Assembly: GCA_964542165.1 (NCBI GenBank)
Contig: CAZITQ010000017.1
Span: 3,355-67,354, forward strand
Length of the DNA: 64,000 bases
Direction: 5' to 3'
DNA from: CAYTBN01 sp964542165
GTDB lineage: Bacteria > Myxococcota_A > UBA796 > UBA9615 > CAYRNR01
Shown: positions 54,926-63,314 of the stretch, piece after piece
Layout: every line of letters starts with the position of its first letter
How positions within the stretch are numbered: the first letter of the stretch is position 1
Made by a program: the position numbers and the translations under genes
The notes under the pieces: generated by a model
What the model was told of the DNA's origin: nothing
Seen by the model: the letters and a program-made list of their open reading frames with translations, nothing else
Database searches by the model: none

Positions 54926-55489
54926 TCAGTCCCCCACCAGCTCCTTGCGGGTGACGAGGGCTTCGAGGGTGAAGTCGTGTTCGGCCAGATTCTCGACGGC
55001 GCCTTCCTGGCGGTCGACGACGGTGATGACGCGCTCGACGACCAGGCCGGCCTCCTCGGCGGCGCGGATGGCCGAGAGGGTGGATCCGCCGGTGGTGGTG
55101 GTGTCCTCGACCATACACACCCGGGAGCCCGGGGGGAGGTTGGCCAGGCCCTCCACCTGGCGGGCCATTCCGTGGCCCTTGGCCTGCTTGCGCACGAGGA
55201 AGGCGTGGATCTCGTGGCCCGCAAGCGCGCTGACCACGGCCACGGCGGTGGCGATGGGGTCGGCACCCAGGGTCATCCCCCCCACGCCGTCCACCGGCGA
55301 TTCGTCCTCGAGGAGCCGGGCGGCGATGAGCTGCCCCACCCTCAGTGCGCCGGTGGCATGCAAGGTGGTCTGCCGGCCGTCCACGTAGAAGTCGCTCTCG
55401 CGGCCCGACTTGAGGATCACCTTCTTCTTCTCGTAGCTCTTCTCCCGGAGGATCCGGATCAGCTCGCTCCTGTGTCCCTGGTCATCCAT
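54926..55489 (-). CDS. pyrE: orotate phosphoribosyltransferase
   Basis: 187 residues. FYVDGRQTTLHATGA, GGMTLGADPIATA, RKQAKGHG and the PRPP motif VCMVEDTTTTGGSTL. It makes orotidine monophosphate in pyrimidine synthesis. 24 bp after the bactofilin gene on the same strand. Confidence 0.95.
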   Translation of the reverse strand: MDDQGHRSELIRILREKSYEKKKVILKSGRESDFYVDGRQTTLHATGALRVGQLIAARLLEDESPVDGVGGMTLGADPIATAVAVVSALAGHEIHAFLVRKQAKGHGMARQVEGLANLPPGSRVCMVEDTTTTGGSTLSAIRAAEEAGLVVERVITVVDRQEGAVENLAEHDFTLEALVTRKELVGD

Positions 55490-55513
55490 GGTCGTCCTCG
55501 AATCGTGTGGGTT

Positions 55514-56257
55514 CTAGTCCGAATCCAGCGCGCCGGACTCGACGGTGATCTCGTCCAGGGTCCGCGCGGGAGGCTGGTCCTCGGGGTCCTCGATGGGGGG
55601 CATGCGCCCGGTCTCGGTGAACATCTCCCTCAGAGACCGTTCCCGGGGCGCGCCGTGGCGCGGACGGACCTTCTCGTGGGTCTCGATCGCGCTCTGGATG
55701 GCGGCCCGCCGCTCGGCCTGCAGGAGCTCCTGGGAGTCCCACTCGGGGGGCGGCCCGTCGTCGTCCTCGTTCCGGCTTCGGGGAGGGGAGGGGAGGGTGT
55801 CCCCGGCATCCTCCGGGGACGAGCGCATGATCGTGACCGCGGCAGGATCGAAGTCCACCGGAGGTGGCGAGATCATGGTCTCCGAGGAGAGGTCCGTGGG
55901 GGGTACCGGTCCACCGCTGACCGGGCTCGCCGGATCCTCGTGGATCTCCACCGCCCCGTGGAAGGTGCCCCCGTCGTGGATCCGGAGCCCGCCCGCGAGA
56001 ATATCGCCGAGCACCCGCCCGGTGGGCTCGATCTCCAGGACGCCGCGGGCAGTGACGTTGCCGTCGATCAGGCCAGCGAGTCGTATGTCCTGCGCGCGTA
56101 CGTCCCCGCGCACCTCGCCGTCGATCCCCACGGAGAGAGACCCGGCGGTGGTGACCGGTCCCTCGAAGGTGCCGTCCACCGTCACGTCGTCGTCGCTCTC
56201 GAGCTCGCCGATGATGAGGGCGGCGGCACCCACGACCGTCCTGCTGCGATCTTCCAT
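55514..56257 (-). CDS. bactofilin with long disordered tail
   Basis: 247 residues from ATG 56257; an in-frame ATG at 56311 is possible, but a TAGAAT -10-like box overlaps it, favouring the inner start. Residues 12-110 form the beta-helix repeats of bactofilins (GELESDDDVTVDGTFEGPV, VGIDGEVRGDVRAQDIRLAG, IDGNVTARGVLEIEPTGRVLGDILAG, each quoted in part). Bactofilins polymerise without nucleotide into cytoskeletal filaments. Residues 115-247 are Pro/Ser/Asp/Glu rich and probably disordered. Possible roles: cell shape, pole organisation or pilus placement. Confidence 0.88.
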   Translation of the reverse strand: MEDRSRTVVGAAALIIGELESDDDVTVDGTFEGPVTTAGSLSVGIDGEVRGDVRAQDIRLAGLIDGNVTARGVLEIEPTGRVLGDILAGGLRIHDGGTFHGAVEIHEDPASPVSGGPVPPTDLSSETMISPPPVDFDPAAVTIMRSSPEDAGDTLPSPPRSRNEDDDGPPPEWDSQELLQAERRAAIQSAIETHEKVRPRHGAPRERSLREMFTETGRMPPIEDPEDQPPARTLDEITVESGALDSD

Positions 56258-56402
56258 TCCTGATGTCCCCGTCCGCGGCCCCGATCCGTCGGGGGCCAGC
56301 GGAGCGTCCATTCTAGCCTGGTGAGCGGTGGAGAGGGGCCCACAACCCCCTTGAACCGGACCCGTGGGAAGGGTAGAAGATGGGCTTCCGCGGAGGACTC
56401 CA

Positions 56403-57863
56403 GTGCTCGACGATCTGCCGCTCGCGTTGACCTTCGACGACGTCTTGATCCGACCCGCCCACAGCACCGTGCTGCCGCGGGACACGGACGTGCGCACCCG
56501 CCTCACGCCCGAGATCGAGCTGGGCATCCCCCTGCTGAGCTCGGCGATGGACACGGTCACCGAGTCCCGCACCGCCATCGCCATGGCCCAGGAAGGCGGG
56601 ATCGGTGTGATCCACAAGAACCTCTCCATCGCCGACCAGGCGCAGGAGGTCTCGGTCGTCAAGAAGGCGACCACCGGCCTGATCGCCGACCCGATCACCA
56701 TGTCCCCCGAGAGGCCGGTGCGCGATGCGCTGGCGGTGATGCGCCGCCACCGCATCTCGGGCGTGCCCATCACCCGCGGAAAGACGCTGGTGGGCATCCT
56801 CACCCACCGTGACCTGCGGTTCCACCGGGGGCTCGATGCGCCCATCTCCGAGGTGATGACCTCCGAGAACCTGGTCACGGTCTCCCCGGGCATCGAGCTG
56901 GAGGAGGCCAAGGACATCCTGGGTCGGCATCGGATCGAGAAGCTGCTCGTGGTCGACGGGGACATGCAGCTGCAGGGCCTGATCACGGTCAAGGACATCG
57001 AGAAGACCGAGCGCTTCCCCGGCGCCTGCCGCGACGATCGGGGCCGGCTCAGGGTCGGTGCGGCCGTGGGGGTGGGACCGGATCGCGACGAGCGCGTCCA
57101 GGCGCTGCTGGCAGCGGGTGCGGACGTGATCTGCGTCGACACCGCGCACGGACACAGCCAGGCGGTGATCGAAGCCGTGGAGGCCGTCCGCAACGATTAC
57201 CCGGACGCCCAGTTGATCGCCGGCAACATCGCCACCGCCGAGGCGGCCGAGGCGCTCGTCCTGGCCGGTGCGCAGGCGCTGAAGGTGGGCATCGGGCCCG
57301 GGTCCATCTGCACGACCCGCGTGGTCGCGGGGGTCGGCGTGCCCCAGGTGACCGCCATCTCCGACGTGGTGGGTGTGGCTCGAATCCACGACGTCCCGGT
57401 GATCGCCGACGGAGGGATCAAGACCTCCGGGGACGTCGCCAAGGCCGTCGCCGCCGGCGCCGACTCGGTCATGATCGGCTCTCTGTTCGCCGGAACCGAT
57501 GAGTCTCCCGGGGAGGTGGTCCTGTACCAGGGGCGCCAGTACAAGGTCTACCGGGGCATGGGTTCGCTCGAGGCCATGAAGGAGGGGTCCAGCGACCGCT
57601 ATTTCCAGGATGCGGGCGAGGGAGCGGCCAAGCTGGTGCCCGAGGGCATCGTGGGCCGGGTTCCCTACCGCGGCCGATTGAGCGACTCCATCTTCCAGCT
57701 GGTCGGGGGGTTGCGGGCCTCGATGGGCTACGCCGGCTGCCCCGCCATCGTGGAGTTCCAGCAGCGGGCCCGCTTCGTCCGCATCACCAACGCCGGGCTC
57801 CGGGAGTCCCACGTCCACGACGTCACCGTGGTCAAGGAAGCTCCCAACTACCGGGTGGAGTAG
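56403..57863 (+). CDS. guaB: inosine-5'-monophosphate dehydrogenase
   Basis: 486 residues from GTG 56403 with GGAGG eight bases upstream. TIM barrel with FDDVLIRPAHSTVLPRD, catalytic Cys in GPGSICTTR, the flap region YRGMGSLEAM and two CBS domains (TMSPERPVRDALAVM; TVSPGIELEEAKDIL). It converts IMP to XMP, the committed step to GMP. 27 bp before the next gene. Confidence 0.96.
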   Translation: MLDDLPLALTFDDVLIRPAHSTVLPRDTDVRTRLTPEIELGIPLLSSAMDTVTESRTAIAMAQEGGIGVIHKNLSIADQAQEVSVVKKATTGLIADPITMSPERPVRDALAVMRRHRISGVPITRGKTLVGILTHRDLRFHRGLDAPISEVMTSENLVTVSPGIELEEAKDILGRHRIEKLLVVDGDMQLQGLITVKDIEKTERFPGACRDDRGRLRVGAAVGVGPDRDERVQALLAAGADVICVDTAHGHSQAVIEAVEAVRNDYPDAQLIAGNIATAEAAEALVLAGAQALKVGIGPGSICTTRVVAGVGVPQVTAISDVVGVARIHDVPVIADGGIKTSGDVAKAVAAGADSVMIGSLFAGTDESPGEVVLYQGRQYKVYRGMGSLEAMKEGSSDRYFQDAGEGAAKLVPEGIVGRVPYRGRLSDSIFQLVGGLRASMGYAGCPAIVEFQQRARFVRITNAGLRESHVHDVTVVKEAPNYRVE

Positions 57864-57889
57864 GGCGCGACCGCCCGGGAGGCCCATCC

Positions 57890-60241
57890 ATGAGCGTGCA
57901 AGAGGCCCTGACCGCCGCGGGCGGGGGACGCATCGCGCTGCTGCTGGACCCGGCGGAGACCTCCGCCGAGCTGGCTGCACGCCTGGGCAAGGGCGCCCGG
58001 GTGCTGACCCCCGACGATCTGGTCCTGGGCGGCCCGGACTCGCCCGGAGCCCAGGCCGTGGTGACCCGGGCCGAAGAGCTCGCCGGGCTGACCGAGGACA
58101 GCTGGGCCGGCCCCTGGGCCCTGCGCGCCTGGCACGCGCGCTCCCGGCCCGAGGCGACCCTGTTGCATGCCCGCTGCACCGACCCCGCTGCCGTGGCCCG
58201 GATGCGCGAGGCGCTGCAGGTGCCGCTGTTCGGTGACGTCGGCGCCGAGGGATCGGAACCACAGGCCGGTGATCGGGTGCTGCCCGAGCAGGTGGCCGAC
58301 AGCCTGGCCCGGGTCGCCGACGGCGTCCTGACGGCTTCCTCGGAGCACGCGGAGCTGCTGCGCGACGTGGCGCACGTGGGGGGGCTGACCGCGGTCTGGC
58401 GGGTACCTTTTTTGCTGCGGGTAGCCAACGATCGCCGATTCAAGTCCCCCTTCGTCGACGGCGATCCGGAGCTGGCGGCGTTCCACGCGACCTACCGCGA
58501 GTTCGTGGGGAGCCTGGGCATGCTCGAGTCGGCCGAGTACCAGCTGCACGGCCGCCATGACAAGGACCTGCGGCGCTTCGCCGCGGCCCTCAGGTTGCCG
58601 GTCCTGGACGTCGTCCGGATCTTCCGCAAGCTCGACCGGGCGGGCCTGGTGGTCAGCGCCGGCGTCGAGGTCGGGGCAGGCAACCGCCCCAACCTGGTGA
58701 TCGAGAGCGGCGAATCCCCGGTGGATCCGGGGGAGCTGGCCGCACGGGTCGACGTCCTGCGGAGCCTGCGAACCGCCCTCGGGCTGGTCGCCGACGAGCA
58801 GGTCCCGACCCAGTCGTCGGCGGAGGCCGAGGTCTCCCCGATGGCGGCCCTGTTCTCCTCGCTCGACAACCTCGAGCCGGCGCCGGTGGAGCCTGAACCG
58901 GTCGGCGAGCCGACCCCGACGGCGGACGCGCCCGCGCCGGAGGAGGTCGAGGTCGAGGAGGTGGAGCTCCCGACCCATCTACCCGGTCTCGAGGCGCTGG
59001 CGTCCGGAGATCTGGCGGTGGCCCGCGCAGCGCTGGGCGCCGTCGAGGGCGAACCCGCCGCAGAGGCCCTCCTGCTGGGTGGATTCCGCTACGAGATCGT
59101 CGCCGAGGACGGCGAGGCGACCCGCCTCTACCAGATCCCGGCCGCGGTGGTGGAGATGACCACCCGGGCCCTCGAGCTGGAGAGGGTGCCCGCAGCGCGC
59201 GTGCGCGCCGTGCTCGACGGCGACTTCCCGGAGGCCTTCGTGGAGCTGCCCCGCCCGGGGCTGGTGGAGATCTTCTTCGACGGCGGCGAGCTGGACGGCA
59301 CCCACAGGTTGAGGGAGCTCCCGGGCCGCGGGGCATTCGAGGGCAAGCGCCTGAGCGGCGCCCGCGCGGCGCAACGGGAGCTGGCTGCCGGTCGGACCTG
59401 CGAGGGCGATCCGGGGGACGAGGGTTGGCTGACCCTGGCCCGGGTCCTGGAGCTGCGGGACGCCGGCGAGGGCCTCGAGGCCTGGGAGACCCTGGACCAG
59501 GTGGACGTGGACGTGGACCTGGCACCCCTGCGGTCACAGCTCATCGAGCTACTGCCCCCCGAGCACGAGGAACGGGCCGCCCTGGAGCAGCGCCGCGCCG
59601 AGGCGCGCGCCGAGCGGGAGATGCGCGAGATCCGCAACGACCTGGGGCTCGCCCTGCGCGCGCGGGGCCAGGAGGACGAGGCGGGACACCGGGCGCTCGA
59701 GGCCGCGGATTCCGCGGGCCGCCTGGGCGAGCTCACGAGCTTCCTGGAGCGGATGGCCGAGCGGAATCCGCGGGATCCGGGCCCCCACGTGTGGCTGGGG
59801 CGTCTCCGGCTGCGGCAGGCCGACCTCCGCGAGGCCGAGGCCGCCTACTTCGACGCCGTGTATGCGGTCATGGGGCGGGCCATCGGGGTGGAGTGGTGGT
59901 TCGAGCTCGTGGATCGGGCGCTGCGGGACGAAAAGCTGGTGTGGATGTGGGGCGCCTTCAAGCGGTTCCTCAAGGAGGACCCCGACTCCCCCGCCTTCGA
60001 CCGCCTCGTCGCCGCTCGCCTCGAGGACGGGACCTACGGAGAGCAGATCCAGCCCGACCTGCGCAAGCTCCTCGACCGCTTCGGCGGCCCCCACCGCTTC
60101 CCCACCGCCTGGAGCCACCTCCAGACCGAAGGCGACGTCGACGACTGGAAGTCGGCCCTCATGAATCTGATGCTGTTTTTGTCGGCTTGCGGGCTGCGGG
60201 CGTCCGGCGCGTCCCGCCTGTCGCGCCCGGGGCGCGGCCCC
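57890..60241 (+). CDS. large uncharacterised helical protein, 3' end unresolved
   Basis: About 784 residues, no signal peptide. About 190-265 looks like a winged-helix-type domain (LRRFAAALRLPVLDVVRIF, KLDRAGLVVSAG). An acidic Pro/Glu linker (about 315-365) follows, then a second domain (370-470) and a TPR-like helical C-terminal half (GLALRARGQEDEAGHRALE, PHVWLGRLRLRQADLREAEAA). No family recognised; a DUF4388-like or regulatory role is possible. The frame does not stop at the end of the conserved-looking part: it stays open to 60964, antisense through all of rplC. TGA codons sit in another frame at 60162 and 60168, so a small indel just before them would restore a normal end. The end given is only the point where rplC begins. 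Confidence 0.6.
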
Positions 60242-60880
60242 CTACGCCTTGACGGCGTGCTTGACCAGGACGAGGGACTGCTTGGCACCGGGGATGGCGC
60301 CGTGGATGAAGATCAGGTTCCGCTCGGTGTCCACGTCCACGACCTTGAGGTTCTGGGTCGTGACCCGCTTGTTGCCCATCTGACCCGGCATCTTCATCCC
60401 CTTGTGGACCTTGCCCGGGGTCATGTTCATGCCGATGGCGCCGCCATGACGGAAGAACTCGTGGGTGCCGTGGGTGGCCAGCGCACCCTTGAAGCCGTGT
60501 CGCTTCATCACACCGGCGTAGCCGCGACCCTTGCTCGTGCCGGTCACGTCGACCACGTCGTTCTTGGCGAAGATCTCGACCGTGACCTCCTTGCCCAGGG
60601 CCAGGTCGTCACCGGCGGGGCCCTCGAGCCGGATCTCGCGGATGAAACGCTTGGGGCCACACTCCGCAGCCTTGAACTGCCCGGCATCGGGACGCCGCAC
60701 GCGGGAGGGCTTGGCGTCGTCGAATCCGAGACGGATCGCGTCGTAGCCATCGCTGTCCGAGGTCTTGACCTGCAGCACCACGTTGGGCGAGGCCTCGACG
60801 ACGGTGACCGGCACGACGTTCTTGTCATCGGTGAAGATCTGGGACATGCCCAGCTTGCGACCAAGGATTCCGAGTTTCAT
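60242..60880 (-). CDS. rplC: 50S ribosomal protein L3 (isolated copy)
   Basis: 212 residues. MKLGILGRKLGMSQIFTDD, DVTGTSKGRGYAGVMKRHGF, GTHEFFRHGGAIGMNMTPG and VVDVDTERNLIFIHGAIPG are diagnostic of L3, including the loop with the Gln/Met region that reaches the peptidyl-transferase centre. Start ATG 60880. L3 normally sits second in the S10 operon (rpsJ-rplC-rplD-rplW); here no other ribosomal gene is adjacent. It has its own promoter. Whether another rplC exists outside the window is unknown. Confidence 0.95.
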   Translation of the reverse strand: MKLGILGRKLGMSQIFTDDKNVVPVTVVEASPNVVLQVKTSDSDGYDAIRLGFDDAKPSRVRRPDAGQFKAAECGPKRFIREIRLEGPAGDDLALGKEVTVEIFAKNDVVDVTGTSKGRGYAGVMKRHGFKGALATHGTHEFFRHGGAIGMNMTPGKVHKGMKMPGQMGNKRVTTQNLKVVDVDTERNLIFIHGAIPGAKQSLVLVKHAVKA

Positions 60881-60957
60881 GATGTCGACTCCTCGAACGC
60901 TTCGTACCCGCCCGGGGACCCGGGTCGGCGCATTGGAAGCGGGGTTGCAGCCGGGGG

Positions 60958-60986
60958 AAGATAGAGCGACTCGCAGCGCGAGTCAA
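60958..60986 (-). promoter_or_regulatory. rplC promoter with operator-like dyad
   Basis: Minus strand: TTGACT (60981-60986), 17-base spacer, TATCTT (60958-60963). Inside the spacer GACTCGC-AGC-GCGAGTC (60968-60984) is a perfect 7-bp dyad with a 3-base centre. It could bind a repressor or form a hairpin ending the upstream transcript. Leader of about 70 bases to ATG 60880. Confidence 0.55.
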
Positions 60987-60989
60987 GGC

Positions 60990-61084
60990 TTCAGGCATCA
61001 GGCATCAGGCTTCAGGCGAGTTTGTCGCCTCGCTGCGCTCGACCTTCGTTCGGGAAATCCGGCTCCTGCCTGACGCCCGACGCC
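60990..61084. repeat. heptamer array element C (inverted NTCAGGC pair)
   Basis: TTCAGGC, ATCAGGC, ATCAGGC, TTCAGGC (60990-61017), a 50-bp centre with CTCGCTGCGCTCGAC (61029-61043), then inverted GCCTGAC, GCCCGAC, GCC (61068-61084). It lies between the anchor-D lipoprotein stop and the rplC promoter. Confidence 0.85.
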
Positions 61085-61089
61085 TCTCC

Positions 61090-62397
61090 CTAGCAGCTGT
61101 CCTGGCCCAGGACCACGCAATACAGCACCCCCTCGACCAGGTCGGGACAGGTGGAGAGGCACATCATGATGTCCAGGATGCCGACCATCTGGCACAGCCC
61201 CTGGCCCGTCCCGTCGCAGCAGCCGTTCATCGTCAGCAGCACGTTGGGCTCGTCCGGGTCGTCCGACGAGATGGTCACGTAGCTGGAGGCGGCCTCCATG
61301 AAGTCCAGGCAGCCCATGCCGGGGAAGAGCTCTCCGGCTTGCCACTGGAGGATGTAGTACTCGGTCGCACCCGGGTCGATCACGGCGAAGGCATCCCCCG
61401 ACACCACGCTGACCGTTCCGCCGGCCATCGAACCCGTGCCCGTGATCCCCGAGAGGGTGAGGGGATCGACGCCGTTGTTGGTGATGGTGAAGCTCACCGA
61501 CCCCGGATTGAAGGAGATGTCGCCGAAGTCCAGGTCGGGCGGGTTGACCTCGATGTCGGGCTGGCAGTTGGGATCGCACCCCTCCTCCCCCGTACCCTCG
61601 AGGGCCACGTGGACCGTGGGTTGGGCGGGATCGCAGCTCTCGATGTCCAGGAATCCGGTCGTCACCCCTGACGAGACGGGCGAGAACCGGGCCGCAAGCT
61701 GGGACTGGCCCCCCGCGGGGATGTCGACGGGCGGGTTCATGCCCTGGTACCCGAAGACGTTGCCGGTCGTCGAGAGGCCGGTGATCGTCAGCGTCTGGTC
61801 ACCGGTGTTCTCGATCAAGATGTTCTCGTTGCCCGTCTGACCGACCTCCACGGTGCCGAAGTTCACGCTGGTGGGCGTCACCTGGATGGTCCCGCACTCA
61901 CCCGCCGAGGTGTCGTCGTCGTCGTCCCCGGTGGTGTCGTCGTCGTCGCCCGGGGTCACGTCCTCGCAGCCGTCCGCCATGCTGCAGCCGGTGAGCGAGA
62001 CCGAGAGCGTGGGGTAGTCCACGTGGTCGGTGGTCACCACCACGCTGCCCCCGTGGAGCGCTTCGGCCGTGGGGTAGTACTCCACGTTGATCAGCTTGTC
62101 CGAGCCGGCCTCGAGGGGGTAGCCGTCGTCCGGCGCGCCGGCGATGGTGAAGGTCGCCCCCTCGGGATCGACGCGGATGGTCTCCAGGGTCACGGTGCCG
62201 GCGGTGTCGTTGAACACCTTGAAGGTCTCGATGGTCGAGACGTTGACGGTCACCTCGCCGAAGTCGATGGTGGCGGGCTCGACACGAACCTCGTCCACCA
62301 CGTCATCGTCATCCTGGAAACCCGGAGTGCAGGCGTAGACCAACATCGCGGCGGCGAACACGAGGACCGCAAACACCAGCCAGGAACGGGCGCGCAT
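61090..62397 (-). CDS. choice-of-anchor-D / ASPM-SPD-2-Hydin-type lipoprotein
   Basis: 435 residues. Signal and lipobox (VYAC, Cys 23), then Asp-rich stretch DDDDVVDEV. Three Ig-like repeats open VxPxxIDFGEVTVN-, VTPTSVNFGTVEVGQTG and VNPPDLDFGDISFNPG, the 'choice of anchor D' type signature. A DDDD-rich linker (GDDDDTTGDDDDDTSA) separates the first two. The C-terminus is Cys-rich (CCDGTG...CLSTC...). Probably cell-surface. A strong promoter and AAGGAGGT ribosome site precede ATG 62397, so expression may be high. Confidence 0.78.
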   Translation of the reverse strand: MRARSWLVFAVLVFAAAMLVYACTPGFQDDDDVVDEVRVEPATIDFGEVTVNVSTIETFKVFNDTAGTVTLETIRVDPEGATFTIAGAPDDGYPLEAGSDKLINVEYYPTAEALHGGSVVVTTDHVDYPTLSVSLTGCSMADGCEDVTPGDDDDTTGDDDDDTSAGECGTIQVTPTSVNFGTVEVGQTGNENILIENTGDQTLTITGLSTTGNVFGYQGMNPPVDIPAGGQSQLAARFSPVSSGVTTGFLDIESCDPAQPTVHVALEGTGEEGCDPNCQPDIEVNPPDLDFGDISFNPGSVSFTITNNGVDPLTLSGITGTGSMAGGTVSVVSGDAFAVIDPGATEYYILQWQAGELFPGMGCLDFMEAASSYVTISSDDPDEPNVLLTMNGCCDGTGQGLCQMVGILDIMMCLSTCPDLVEGVLYCVVLGQDSC

Positions 62398-62425
62398 GCC
62401 GCACCTCCTTTTTCAGGTGGCCGCC

Positions 62426-62453
62426 ATTATAGAGGCGCCGATCCCCAAGACAA
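62426..62453 (-). promoter_or_regulatory. strong sigma-70 promoter of the anchor-D lipoprotein
   Basis: Minus strand: TTGTCT (62448-62453), 16-base spacer, perfect TATAAT (62426-62431). Downstream AAGGAGGT (62403-62410) is a near-perfect ribosome site before ATG 62397. Confidence 0.65.
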
Positions 62454-62489
62454 AGGGCGCACCCTGGCCCCGGCTCCCGCAGGGGAGGC

Positions 62490-62566
62490 ATCAGGCGTCG
62501 GGCGAGTCTATCGGTTGGAGCGGAGGGGTGCGGTGCGGCGCTGGTTCCAGGCGCCTGACGCGTGAG
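62490..62566. repeat. heptamer array element D (short inverted pair)
   Basis: ATCAGGC, GTCGGGC (62490-62503) and inverted GCCTGAC, GCGTGAG (62553-62566), ending one base before the barrel gene's stop codon. A smaller copy of elements A to C. Confidence 0.65.
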
Positions 62567-63274
62567 CTAGAAGGTGTACTTGAGGAAGGGCGTCACGTCG
62601 AGGCCGGCGACGAAGCCGGCGGGGGTCCCGACGACCATGGGCACGTGCAGGTCGACGCCGAAGGAGAAGTGGCTCAGGCGGGTGAAGTGCTCGATGCCGA
62701 TCCCGGGAAGGATCATGGCCCCGGGACTCTGCTGGAGCAGGCCCGCGCTGAAATCACCCTGGTCCCGCAGGGCCGGAGAGAAATAGATGCCGCCCTTGAG
62801 GTCCACGGCGATGGTCCAGCGGCGCACCTTGCGCTTGCCCGGGTTGAAGCCGAGTCGTGCGCCCACGAGGCCGCCGATGGATCGGAAGTCGCCCTGCGTG
62901 ATGTTGGGAGACGCAACCGGGATGCCGTTGGCCTGGACCTCCTCGGCGGACAGACCGTTGTTGATCCCCTGGTAGAAGGTCCCGGTGATCGACAGGGTCA
63001 TCCCGAGCCGGTCCATGACGTCGTAGCCGAACTCGAAACTCGCCGCGGTGCCGAAGCTGGTCACCGCGCCCAGGGAACCGAACCAGCCCACGGACCCGAA
63101 GGTAGCCTTGAGGTAGGCCCCGTGGTGGACCTCACGCGCCTGGCTGCGCTTCTTGCGCGGGGAGCGCGATCGTTCCTCTTCGTCGAACTCGTCCTGGGCG
63201 TAGGCGTCCACGGCGGGAGCCGCGAGCGTCACCGCGAGGCCTGTCAGGCAGACCGCCAACCAAAGCTTCCTCAT
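62567..63274 (-). CDS. outer-membrane beta-barrel protein
   Basis: 235 residues from ATG 63274 (GTG at 63277 is one codon earlier; AAGGA spacing favours the ATG). Signal peptide to about AYAQ (26), an acidic-then-basic patch (DEFDEEERSRSPRKKRS), then amphipathic strands with Gly/aromatic ends to a terminal Phe (KYTF), the usual barrel C-terminus. Small barrels next to AgmX-type proteins occur in gliding-motility loci of myxobacteria (CglE group); the match is suggestive only. It is downstream of the AgmX-like gene by 37 bp. Confidence 0.7.
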   Translation of the reverse strand: MRKLWLAVCLTGLAVTLAAPAVDAYAQDEFDEEERSRSPRKKRSQAREVHHGAYLKATFGSVGWFGSLGAVTSFGTAASFEFGYDVMDRLGMTLSITGTFYQGINNGLSAEEVQANGIPVASPNITQGDFRSIGGLVGARLGFNPGKRKVRRWTIAVDLKGGIYFSPALRDQGDFSAGLLQQSPGAMILPGIGIEHFTRLSHFSFGVDLHVPMVVGTPAGFVAGLDVTPFLKYTF

Positions 63275-63314
63275 CACAACGTCCTTCAGCAGCCGCTATG
63301 GATCCCCTGTCCGA

